A stretch of 20,631 nucleotides of DNA from an uncultured bacterium (lineage in GTDB: Bacteria > Cyanobacteriota > Vampirovibrionia > Gastranaerophilales > Gastranaerophilaceae), in assembly GCA_902489575.1 (NCBI GenBank), contig CABUAQ010000028.1, positions 1 through 20,631 of the forward strand, read 5' to 3'. Position 1 is the first letter of the stretch. Each line of letters begins with the position of its first letter. The position numbers and the translations under genes were made by a program. This document shows, one piece after another, positions 1 to 6,060 of the stretch. The notes under the pieces were generated by a model. It did no database searches, was not told the origin of the DNA, and was given only the letters and a program-made list of their open reading frames with translations.

Positions 1-690
1 ATGATTATTCCTGACACAAAGCAAAATGATGAAACTGATATTGCATGGTATTTTTATAATTCAGATGGTACAACTGCTCAGATGTGTGGTAACGGTATGC
101 GGTGTTTTGCCAGGTATGTTTATGATAAAAAGTTTGTTAATAAAAAAGATTTCTCCGTAAAAACTCTTGCAGGGATTATTAAACCTGAGATTAAAGAGGA
201 CGGTACAGTAAGAGTCAATATGGGTACTCCGGTTTTAGAAGAAATCAAAATTCCGTTTAAGGGTGAACGCGTTATTCATATTAAAGGTAAAGAATTTGAG
301 ATAACTCCTGTTTCTATGGGTAATCCTCATTGTATTATTTTTACTCAGGATGACCCTATGTCTCTTGCAAAAACTTATGGTCCGGATATAGAAGTTCATC
401 CGTATTTCCCTGAAAAAACGAATACCGAGTTCGTGAGAGTCCTTTCGAAAAGTGAAATTGAAATGCGTGTATATGAACGAGGATGCGGTATAACTTTAGC
501 CTGCGGAACCGGTGCTTGTGCGAGTGTAGTTGCTTGTGTTTTAAATAACTTAACAGAACAAACTGTTAAAGTGAATCTTCTAGGCGGGGCTGTAAACGTT
601 GAATGGTGCGGAACAAGCGAAAATCCTAATAAAGATATTTATCTTTGCGGACCTGCTCAATATAGTTTTGTTGCAGATTACATATTGTAA
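1..690 (+). CDS. dapF: Diaminopimelate epimerase, 5'-truncated by the window edge
   Basis: Converts LL- to meso-diaminopimelate, the last shared step towards lysine and peptidoglycan cross-linking; it acts in the cytoplasm. Both active-site cysteines are visible: C29 in MCGNGMRC and C168 in LACGTGAC, and the family block MGNPHC lies between them. DapF is normally about 275 residues with the first catalytic Cys near position 73, so roughly 45 residues are missing. The expected N-terminal KMHGLGNDF-like block is absent. The open frame reaches base 1, which happens to be an ATG; the true start is therefore probably upstream of the window, although a genuinely shortened gene cannot be excluded from here. 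The 65-base gap to rpsF allows co-transcription with the ribosomal cluster. A second lysine-pathway gene, dapA, lies at 11981. Confidence 0.95.
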   Translation: MIIPDTKQNDETDIAWYFYNSDGTTAQMCGNGMRCFARYVYDKKFVNKKDFSVKTLAGIIKPEIKEDGTVRVNMGTPVLEEIKIPFKGERVIHIKGKEFEITPVSMGNPHCIIFTQDDPMSLAKTYGPDIEVHPYFPEKTNTEFVRVLSKSEIEMRVYERGCGITLACGTGACASVVACVLNNLTEQTVKVNLLGGAVNVEWCGTSENPNKDIYLCGPAQYSFVADYIL

Positions 691-755
691 TAATAAGTTT
701 TTTCATGGTAAAATCGGACTATACACTAGAAAAATAGTAAAAAGGAGAATATTAA

Positions 756-1055
756 ATGAAAAATTATGAATTGATGACTATATTCAAGCCGAATTTAGAT
801 GCTGAAGAAGTTGACAAAATTATCGAAAAAATTAATTCAACAATTGTTGAATTTGGCGGAAATGTAATTTCTACTGATAAGGGCGGAAGAAAAAAATTAG
901 CATACGAAATCCAAAACTTCAGAGATGGTTTCTTTGCTACTACCGTTTTAGCTTTGCCTGCTGATAAAATTGCTGAATTCAAAAGACAATTGAAATTAAA
1001 TGACAATATCTTAAGAATTATGTTTATGGAAGTTTCAGCAAAAGCTTCTGTTTAG
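756..1055 (+). CDS. rpsF: 30S ribosomal protein bS6
   Basis: Component of the small ribosomal subunit that pairs with bS18 on the central domain of 16S rRNA. The 99-residue length is typical. The opening YELMTIFKPNLD, the KGGRKKLAYEI block near residues 47-57 and the downstream RDGFF are characteristic of the family. The start is set by a good Shine-Dalgarno (AAAGGAGA, 741-748) seven bases before the ATG. The order rpsF-ssb-rpsR is the classic bacterial arrangement and supports the assignment of all three genes. The 58-base spacer before ssb shows no terminator, so the three are probably one transcript. Confidence 0.97.
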   Translation: MKNYELMTIFKPNLDAEEVDKIIEKINSTIVEFGGNVISTDKGGRKKLAYEIQNFRDGFFATTVLALPADKIAEFKRQLKLNDNILRIMFMEVSAKASV

Positions 1056-1113
1056 TTTGTTTGTGATTTTATTGCAAAAAGCAAGGTATATTATCTAAAT
1101 TAAGGAAGACAAA

Positions 1114-1524
1114 ATGACATTAGCAAAAGCAGTAGTTACAGGTATAGTTTATAAAACGCCAAAAACAGGTTTCACATCAAACAATGTTGCGGTATCATCA
1201 TTTGTGTTGAATGTTGGTACAGGCGAAGAAACCCTTGTTAGAGTTATATCAAAACGTCAAGCACTGGAAGAAGTTGTATCAAGGCTTTCCAAGAATCAAA
1301 AGGTTTTGGTTGAAGGCAGATTACAAAATGGTATTAGTAAAATGGACGATGGTACTGAGAAAAAAGTGTTTGAAATTGAGGCTGCGACTATTGAGCTTAT
1401 GAATGCAGGATCAGATGCTGTAGAAACCGGTGATGACGGCGATATCTTAACATTTGGAGATATAGAAGTGTCTCCGGAAGCTAATACGGATGTTTTGATG
1501 GATGACGAAGAAGTTCCGTTCTAA
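1114..1524 (+). CDS. ssb: Single-stranded DNA-binding protein, divergent and Trp-free
   Basis: Coats single-stranded DNA during replication, recombination and repair and recruits partners through its C-terminal tip. At 136 residues it fits the short SSB class: an OB-fold region over about residues 3-95, then a short acidic tail ending in DDEEVPF, which matches the acidic-Pro-Phe tip of the family. VLVEGRLQNG (about 68-77) corresponds to the conserved 'v.veGrl' strand. There is no tryptophan anywhere; the usual WxxVxxWGK segment is replaced by TLVRVISKRQALEEV. Candidate aromatic contacts are few (Y13, F20, F30). Position between rpsF and rpsR makes the identity secure despite the divergence. 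The Shine-Dalgarno AAGGAAG lies at 1102-1108. Confidence 0.93.
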   Translation: MTLAKAVVTGIVYKTPKTGFTSNNVAVSSFVLNVGTGEETLVRVISKRQALEEVVSRLSKNQKVLVEGRLQNGISKMDDGTEKKVFEIEAATIELMNAGSDAVETGDDGDILTFGDIEVSPEANTDVLMDDEEVPF

Positions 1525-1639
1525 ATGCGTAAGCAGGCGGTGTGAATTTTGAATAAATTTGCAGGTGCAAGCTGGTGTCAGAGCAAAAAATTTAAAATTT
1601 ATTGTGGTAAATATAAGGCTAGAAAGGCAAATTAGAAAA

Positions 1640-1867
1640 ATGGCAAGACAAGAAGATAAGAAAAAACGTAAAAATTGCAGTCTTTGTGCTGACAAAATCG
1701 AATCAATTGACTACAAAGATGCTGCAAAATTAAAAAGATACCTAACTGAAGCTGGAAAAATTATTCCTCGCAGAATTACAGGTAACTGTGCAGCGCACCA
1801 AAGAATGATTGCTAAAGCAATTAAGCAAGCAAGAGAAGCTGCAGTTATCAGTTATGTTTTTGACTAA
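1640..1867 (+). CDS. rpsR: 30S ribosomal protein bS18
   Basis: Small-subunit protein that forms a heterodimer with bS6. The conserved core is seen as IDYKDAAKLKRYLTEAGKI (residues 23-41) followed by PRRITGNCAAHQR. The frame stays open upstream to 1559, but the ATG at 1640 is preferred: it gives a normal 75-residue bS18 starting MARQEDKKKRKNC, and the upstream 27 residues have no family resemblance. The Shine-Dalgarno AAAGG (1623-1627) is rather far from this ATG (12 bases). Cysteines C13, C16 and C50 with H53 form a CxxC...CxxH set typical of the zinc-type version of bS18. It is followed directly by a strong terminator. Confidence 0.96.
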   Translation: MARQEDKKKRKNCSLCADKIESIDYKDAAKLKRYLTEAGKIIPRRITGNCAAHQRMIAKAIKQAREAAVISYVFD

Positions 1868-1885
1868 TGAAAGTTAGTAGACTTT

Positions 1886-1927
1886 AACAGCCGGCAGGTA
1901 CATTGTATCTGCCGGCTGTTTATTTTG
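1886..1927 (+). terminator. Intrinsic terminator of the rpsF-ssb-rpsR cluster
   Basis: An 11-bp GC-rich perfect stem (1887-1897 with 1909-1919, core CAGCCGGCAG/CTGCCGGCTG) is extended by three further pairs (one G-U) to a five-base loop CATTG at 1901-1905. It is followed by TTTATTTT. It starts 19 bases after the rpsR stop codon. The opposite strand lacks a T run, so it works for the plus strand only. Confidence 0.93.
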
Positions 1928-2055
1928 AATCATCATTCATCAGTCTTGCAATAAAATAACTTATCTGGTTTGGTGAAGGAACAATTAGTTTATTGTATTA
2001 TCTTATCATATTGCATAGGAAAGGTGGCAATCGATATATTATTTATTGAATAACT
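1928..2055. other. Convergent intergenic stretch without a recognised gene
   Basis: This is AT-rich spacer between the rpsR terminator and the stop codon of the minus-strand hydrolase. I see no start codon with a ribosome-binding site that opens a credible frame and no repeat. The only structure is the short inverted repeat at its right end, listed separately. Confidence 0.5.
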
Positions 2056-2064
2056 CTATTCAAT
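2045..2064 (-). terminator. Possible weak terminator of the hydrolase gene
   Basis: A perfect 8-bp AT-rich inverted repeat (2045-2052 with 2057-2064, loop ACTC) includes the TAG stop of the minus-strand hydrolase. On the minus strand it is followed by AATAAATAATATAT, not by a clean T run, so termination activity is uncertain. Confidence 0.3.
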
Positions 2065-2864
2065 TGAAGTTATTGGGTAGAGACTTCTAAGGTGTTTGCC
2101 GCCTTCAAGATCTATTTCTGCATATACCCCGCACTGTTCATCTTGTGCATTAGCATAAATTTCTGCGGTAGGTGATATAATTAACGATTCTCCAAGTCCG
2201 CTTATATTTTCATTGATCATACCCGTATGATTTGAACTAACTATGTAAACCATATTGTCATATGCTCGGGTTCTGTTTATGGCAATCCACATATCTTGCG
2301 CCTGTTTACGAGTTTGCGGGTTTTTATAGATTTCGGTTGGCACTATCCAGGCTGTTGGCAGGACAATTATTTCAGCTCCCATTCGGGCAAGTTTTCTATA
2401 GTGCTGCGGGTATCTTATGTCATAGCATATTGCAATTCCAACTTTTGCAAAGTCAAAATCTGCAATTATATACTCATGCCCCGGAGTAATCCTTTCTCCT
2501 TCTGTTCCACCCAAATAATTATATAAGTGAATTTTACGATACTTGGCAATTATTTTGCCTTCACGGTTAATTGCAAAAGATGTGTTATACAGTTTTTCGC
2601 CATCTTTTTCAATAACTGTTCCTGCTATAATATTTGTATTATAAGTTTTGGCAAGGTTTTGAATAAATCCAATTACAGCTCCGCCGGTTGTGTCTTCAGG
2701 TGAATTAAGAAAACTTGTATGATCTACTCCGGTTGAAAAAAATTCCGGTATAACAACAAGATCAAGTTTTTTATCAGAATTTTTTTTTATATAATGTTCT
2801 ACTTTTTTTAAATTAATATCTTTTTTCCCGATTGTTTTAGTTGTATATTTAAAATTCCTGCCAT
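2056..2864 (-). CDS. Carbon-nitrogen hydrolase (nitrilase superfamily), frame-broken after residue 15
   Basis: Expected to hydrolyse a C-N bond of an amide or nitrile substrate in the cytoplasm; the substrate cannot be read from the sequence. A start at 2864 has a good Shine-Dalgarno (AAGGAG, 2875-2870, spacing 5) and begins MAGILNIQLKQSGKK, a normal nitrilase first strand, but that frame stops after 18 codons at 2808-2810. The rest of the protein lies one frame back: after the AAAAAAG run at 2826-2820 it continues DINLKKVEHYI through to the stop at 2056. Joined by a -1 shift, the product is 269 residues, the usual family size, with the complete catalytic triad: E41 (VVIPEFF), K111 (YRKIHLY) and C147 (ICYDIRYP). 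The downstream frame alone has no ATG or GTG start; its first alternative start is a TTG at 2514, which would lose E41 and K111. The break may be a lost base in the gene, a sequencing or assembly error in an A run, or programmed frameshifting. Confidence 0.85.
2820..2826 (-). other. A_AAA_AAG slippery heptamer at the hydrolase frame change
   Basis: In the frame of the ATG at 2864 the codons are GGA-AAA-AAG, so the run reads A_AAA_AAG, the same -1 slippery heptamer as in E. coli dnaX. A -1 slip here joins exactly the two parts of the hydrolase. I see no Shine-Dalgarno-like stimulator about 10 bases upstream and no GC-rich hairpin downstream, which weakens the case for programmed shifting. Confidence 0.6.
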
Positions 2865-2883
2865 ATTTTCTCCTTGTGATTTT

Positions 2884-2892
2884 ATTTTAACA
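2884..2892 (-). promoter_or_regulatory. Extended -10 promoter of the hydrolase gene
   Basis: The minus strand reads TGTTAAAAT here, an extended -10 (TGN-TAAAAT), placing the transcript start about 13 bases before the ATG and just ahead of the AAGGAG site. Seventeen bases upstream is ATGTCA (4 of 6 matches to TTGACA), which overlaps the -35 of bioB on the other strand. Confidence 0.5.
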
Positions 2893-2905
2893 TGATAAGT
2901 TTTAT

Positions 2906-2934
2906 TTGACATGGTGATATTTTGGCAATAAAAT
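2906..2934 (+). promoter_or_regulatory. Housekeeping sigma promoter of bioB
   Basis: A perfect TTGACA (-35, 2906-2911) is followed by a 17-base spacer and TAAAAT (-10, 2929-2934). This is the best consensus promoter in the window. The start point would be near 2941, giving a leader of about 30 bases. No operator palindrome for a biotin repressor is evident. Confidence 0.75.
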
Positions 2935-2971
2935 TTGTTTATATACATTTATAGGAAAAGGATTGTGGGAT

Positions 2972-3910
2972 ATGAGCAGTATTGTTGATAAAAAAATATA
3001 TACAAAAGGTGAATTATTAAATTTATATAATCTTCCATTAGATGAGTTATTGGCAGAATCTTCAAAATATATGTCTGATAATGTTGAATTCTGTTCGTTA
3101 ATTAATGCAAGAAACGGTAAATGTTCTCAAAATTGTAAGTACTGTGCTCAAAGTTCACATTATTGTACAAATATTGAATCATATCCATTAGTAGAGGTTT
3201 CTGAGGTTGTTAAAGTTGCTAAAGAAGCAAAAGCAAATGGTGTTTCCCGTTTTGCAATTGTTACCAGCGGTAAAACTCCGGATGAGGGTAGAGATTTCCA
3301 AACAGAGCTGGAGATGATTAAACAAATTAATAAGTTGGGCGGCTTGAAATCCTGTGCTTCTATCGGTATTTTAGACGAAGAACAGGCAAAACAGCTTGCT
3401 GATACCGGATTGAAAAGGTTTCACCACAATATTAATACTTGCCGTTCATATTACCCTGAGGTTTGTACTACTCATAGTTTTGAAGACCGTATAAATACTT
3501 GTAAACTTGTTAAAAAATATGGTATGGAGCTTTGCTGCGGTGTAATTTTAGGTATGGGAGAAAGTGTTGAACAAAGGGTTGAAATGGCTATGGAATTAGC
3601 TGAAATTGAACCTGATTCTATACCGATAAATATTTTGATGCCTATACCGGAAACTCCGTTTGAAAATTATCATGATAAGATTGATGAGGAAAATGTTTTA
3701 AGAGCAATGGCTGTATTCAAAATTGCTAATCCAAAATCAGTTGTACGTTTTTGCGGGGGGCGCATGAGGTTATCTCAGGCTAATCAGGAATTGGCTTTAA
3801 AAACTTGTGTTGAGGGTATTTTAATCGGGAATTACCTCACTACTGTTGGTAAAGAGCCAAAAGATGATTTACAAACAATTGATAAGTTGGGGAAACATCT
3901 TTTACATTAA
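2972..3910 (+). CDS. bioB: Biotin synthase, radical SAM, with atypical auxiliary-cluster ligands
   Basis: Inserts sulfur into dethiobiotin to make biotin. The radical-SAM motif CSQNCKYC gives ligands C51, C55 and C58 for the 4Fe-4S cluster. The ATG at 2972 is chosen (312 residues) because AAAGGA at 2957-2962 sits nine bases before it; the in-frame TTG at 2963 would touch that site. Family landmarks follow: C128 (KSCASIGIL), HHNINT (151-156), C188 (ELCCGVILGMGE), MPIPETP (223-229) and R259 in VVRFCGGR. The auxiliary cluster site is unusual: the position of E. coli C97 is Ala95 (RFAIVTSGK), and extra cysteines occur at 157, 165, 177, 189 and 261. This resembles what I recall of the anaerobe-type ('type II') biotin synthases, but I could not align it. 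No other biotin gene is nearby. Confidence 0.93.
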   Translation: MSSIVDKKIYTKGELLNLYNLPLDELLAESSKYMSDNVEFCSLINARNGKCSQNCKYCAQSSHYCTNIESYPLVEVSEVVKVAKEAKANGVSRFAIVTSGKTPDEGRDFQTELEMIKQINKLGGLKSCASIGILDEEQAKQLADTGLKRFHHNINTCRSYYPEVCTTHSFEDRINTCKLVKKYGMELCCGVILGMGESVEQRVEMAMELAEIEPDSIPINILMPIPETPFENYHDKIDEENVLRAMAVFKIANPKSVVRFCGGRMRLSQANQELALKTCVEGILIGNYLTTVGKEPKDDLQTIDKLGKHLLH

Positions 3911-3986
3911 TTTATATTATTCGGCTGTATGGCAATTTTAGTCCTCAAAACTTTTTATATTATATATAAAAGAGATGGAGGTATAA

Positions 3987-4628
3987 ATGCCCATTGGTAA
4001 TACTAATTTGTTTGGCAATTTTAATAATTCCGGAAGTGATTTTTCGCCATGTCTTAAATCTGTTTTAAGTAATAATAAAGTAAATTTGTTATTTGATTGG
4101 CAAAAGTTGAATTATGATAATAGCTTTTTAAAGTGGTGTAATTTTGGTGTTGAAAATTTGCAAGAACCGGATAAAGTTAATCTTCCAACAAAACCTAATT
4201 GTCAAAATTTATATACAAATAAATTCAATGTAACAAAAGAACTTTTTAATGGTAATGCTGAAGATTTAAATAGATGCCTTAAAGGTACTAAGCTTGAAGG
4301 TCAAGGGCAGATGTTTCTTGATGCACAGAAAAAATATGGAATTAATGCTATATTTTTAATGGCAATTGCAAGACTTGAGTCAGGCTATGGTAAAAAACCT
4401 CAAAAAAATCAATATAGTATTTTTGGCACAGGCGATAGGACCTCAAAAAGTTATTCGCAATGTCTGGATAAGCTGGGGAATAATCTAAAACAAAATTATA
4501 TATCTAAAAATAATTTAGAAACAATTTCTGCTATAAACAAAAAATATAGTCCTGTAAATTCAAAATGGTCTGTTGAAATAGCAAAAAACATGACTATTAT
4601 ATCTAAACAAATCATGGCTAAGTATTAG
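3987..4628 (+). CDS. Glucosaminidase-like (lysozyme-fold) peptidoglycan hydrolase without a signal peptide
   Basis: The C-terminal half (about residues 104-210 of 213) looks like a GH73/N-acetylglucosaminidase domain: an amphipathic helix (GQMFLDAQKKYGINAIFLMAIARLE is split around 107-131), the likely catalytic E131 in ARLESGYGK, then NQYSIFGTGD (141-150) and a Tyr/Trp-containing tail. Such domains cleave the glycan strands of peptidoglycan. The N-terminal 85 residues are Asn/Lys/Leu-rich, match nothing I recognise, and contain no hydrophobic signal or membrane segment. The start is well supported by GGAGGT (3977-3982), so a missed signal peptide upstream is unlikely. The gene lies 76 bases after bioB and ends only four bases from the convergent aroE stop. 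Confidence 0.75.
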   Translation: MPIGNTNLFGNFNNSGSDFSPCLKSVLSNNKVNLLFDWQKLNYDNSFLKWCNFGVENLQEPDKVNLPTKPNCQNLYTNKFNVTKELFNGNAEDLNRCLKGTKLEGQGQMFLDAQKKYGINAIFLMAIARLESGYGKKPQKNQYSIFGTGDRTSKSYSQCLDKLGNNLKQNYISKNNLETISAINKKYSPVNSKWSVEIAKNMTIISKQIMAKY

Positions 4629-4632
4629 GAAC

Positions 4633-6033
4633 TTATAGGTTTTCCAGTGCTGCGATTTTCATATCTTTAAAATCAGGAGTTCTGCCTGTCCAGATTTGTT
4701 GAGCTGCAACAGCCTGGTGTATGAACATGTCAACTCCGTTTATTGTGCGGTAGCCGTTTTTCTGGGCAAGTTTTAACAGTACTGTCTTTTTAGGGTTGTA
4801 AATGACATCATATACTATTGCTTCGTGTTCAAGTGTTCTAAGTTGTTCTTCTTCAACAGGGGTATAATCTGCGCCTCGCCCTTGCATGCCTATTGGTGTT
4901 GTATTTACTAATAATTTTATGTCCGATAAATCCCTAATATGTTCAATTTGAAATGCATTAAATTCTGTAGATGGAAATTTTGAGCGTAAAAAGTTTAGCA
5001 ATTCGATAGAGTTTGGAACGTTTCTCGTATAGATTTTAATATGTTTTGCCTGATTTTGGGCAAGTGCAGTAATCGCAGCTCTTGCAGCTCCGCCTGTACC
5101 AAGAACACCTGCTGTTTTTCCTGCAATGGTAAAATCTTTTGGAATTGCATTATAAAATCCTATGACATCAGTGTTGTACCCTTTGAGGGTCTTATCAGGC
5201 CGTATGACGACTGTGTTTACTGCACCTACAATATCAGCTGAGGTATCAATTTCGTCCAAAAACAGAGTAACAGGAAGTTTTAACGGAATTGTAACATTAA
5301 AACCTGCAAAATTATTGTGTTTTAGATATTTAATTCTGTCAACCAAAGTGTCTGTAGGAGTTTCAAGAATTTCATACGTATAATTTAAGCCGAGGCTTTT
5401 GAAGCCAGCGTTGTGAATATATGTTGAAAGCGAATGTCCCAATGGATATCCGATAAGGCAGTATTTATCCGCAGTTTTAGATTGCGTATTTATAGATTGA
5501 ATTATTTGTTCAGTGATGTTTCCTGTATATTTTTTGTGAGAGTCTGTCTGTAACTGTTGAGCTTGAGAATAACTTTCAATAGATGGTGTGGATAATGACG
5601 GGGCGGACTGAAAACCCCAGTTTTGTTCAGGTTGTTGAATCTGGATTTCTCCAGTGAAATTTGTTGGCTGTTGTTTTTGAGTTTGGACCGGCATAAATCC
5701 GTGTGTAAAACTGCTTACAAATGCAGGAGAATCTGTTTGACCGTTGTTTTGTGCTGATGCCGGCTCTGTAGGTAGTGTCGTTTCCAATTGTGGTTGTGAA
5801 AACTCTTCTTCCTGTTTATTCCATTGCACCTGCACCGTTTGTTGTTGTTGAAAATGCGGCGGTTGTTGAATTGGTTGTTCCGTTTCCTGCGGAGGCGGTA
5901 ATGGGGCACATAAAGTTGTATTTTTCTCAGATGCTTCGGATTCCATTTGAGATTTTAACTCAGCCAAGGAGACATTTATTCCCAGTGCTTTTAGTTCTTT
6001 ATAGCGTGCTAATAATTCCTTGTTTACAGCCAT
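4633..6033 (-). CDS. aroE: Shikimate dehydrogenase with a long Gln/Pro-rich N-terminal extension
   Basis: Reduces 3-dehydroshikimate to shikimate with NADPH in aromatic amino acid synthesis. The enzyme domain occupies about residues 188-466. It shows YCLIGYPLGHSLS (191-203, substrate loop), NVTIPLK with catalytic K252, GAVNTV (270-275), YNTD with D289, the nucleotide loop GTGGAAR (312-318), NTTPIGM (377-383) and NGVDMFIHQA near the end. Ahead of it are 187 extra residues: a charged helical start (about 1-34, KELLARYKELKALG) and then a low-complexity stretch with roughly 32 Gln and 16 Pro. There is no ATG, GTG or TTG with a ribosome-binding site near residue 185, so the extension is probably translated; the ATG at 6033 has AAAGGA upstream. 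It is last in the lptC-aroE run, 27 bases after topA. Confidence 0.95.
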   Translation of the reverse strand: MAVNKELLARYKELKALGINVSLAELKSQMESEASEKNTTLCAPLPPPQETEQPIQQPPHFQQQQTVQVQWNKQEEEFSQPQLETTLPTEPASAQNNGQTDSPAFVSSFTHGFMPVQTQKQQPTNFTGEIQIQQPEQNWGFQSAPSLSTPSIESYSQAQQLQTDSHKKYTGNITEQIIQSINTQSKTADKYCLIGYPLGHSLSTYIHNAGFKSLGLNYTYEILETPTDTLVDRIKYLKHNNFAGFNVTIPLKLPVTLFLDEIDTSADIVGAVNTVVIRPDKTLKGYNTDVIGFYNAIPKDFTIAGKTAGVLGTGGAARAAITALAQNQAKHIKIYTRNVPNSIELLNFLRSKFPSTEFNAFQIEHIRDLSDIKLLVNTTPIGMQGRGADYTPVEEEQLRTLEHEAIVYDVIYNPKKTVLLKLAQKNGYRTINGVDMFIHQAVAAQQIWTGRTPDFKDMKIAALENL

Positions 6034-6060
6034 AATTTATTTCCTTTATTTTTGTTTTGT

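Noticed and set aside
691..755. S6:S18 autoregulatory RNA motif in the rpsF leader
   Set aside because: I could not find the expected hairpin with a CCG-type binding element in this short AT-rich leader.
2056..2514. Short 152-residue hydrolase starting at the TTG at 2514
   Set aside because: It would lack the catalytic Glu and Lys, which are encoded just upstream in the same frame (to 2886); the TTG is an ordinary Leu codon in the longer protein and has no ribosome-binding site.
2963..2971. TTG start three codons upstream of the bioB ATG
   Set aside because: It would abut the AAAGGA site; the ATG at 2972 has proper spacing.
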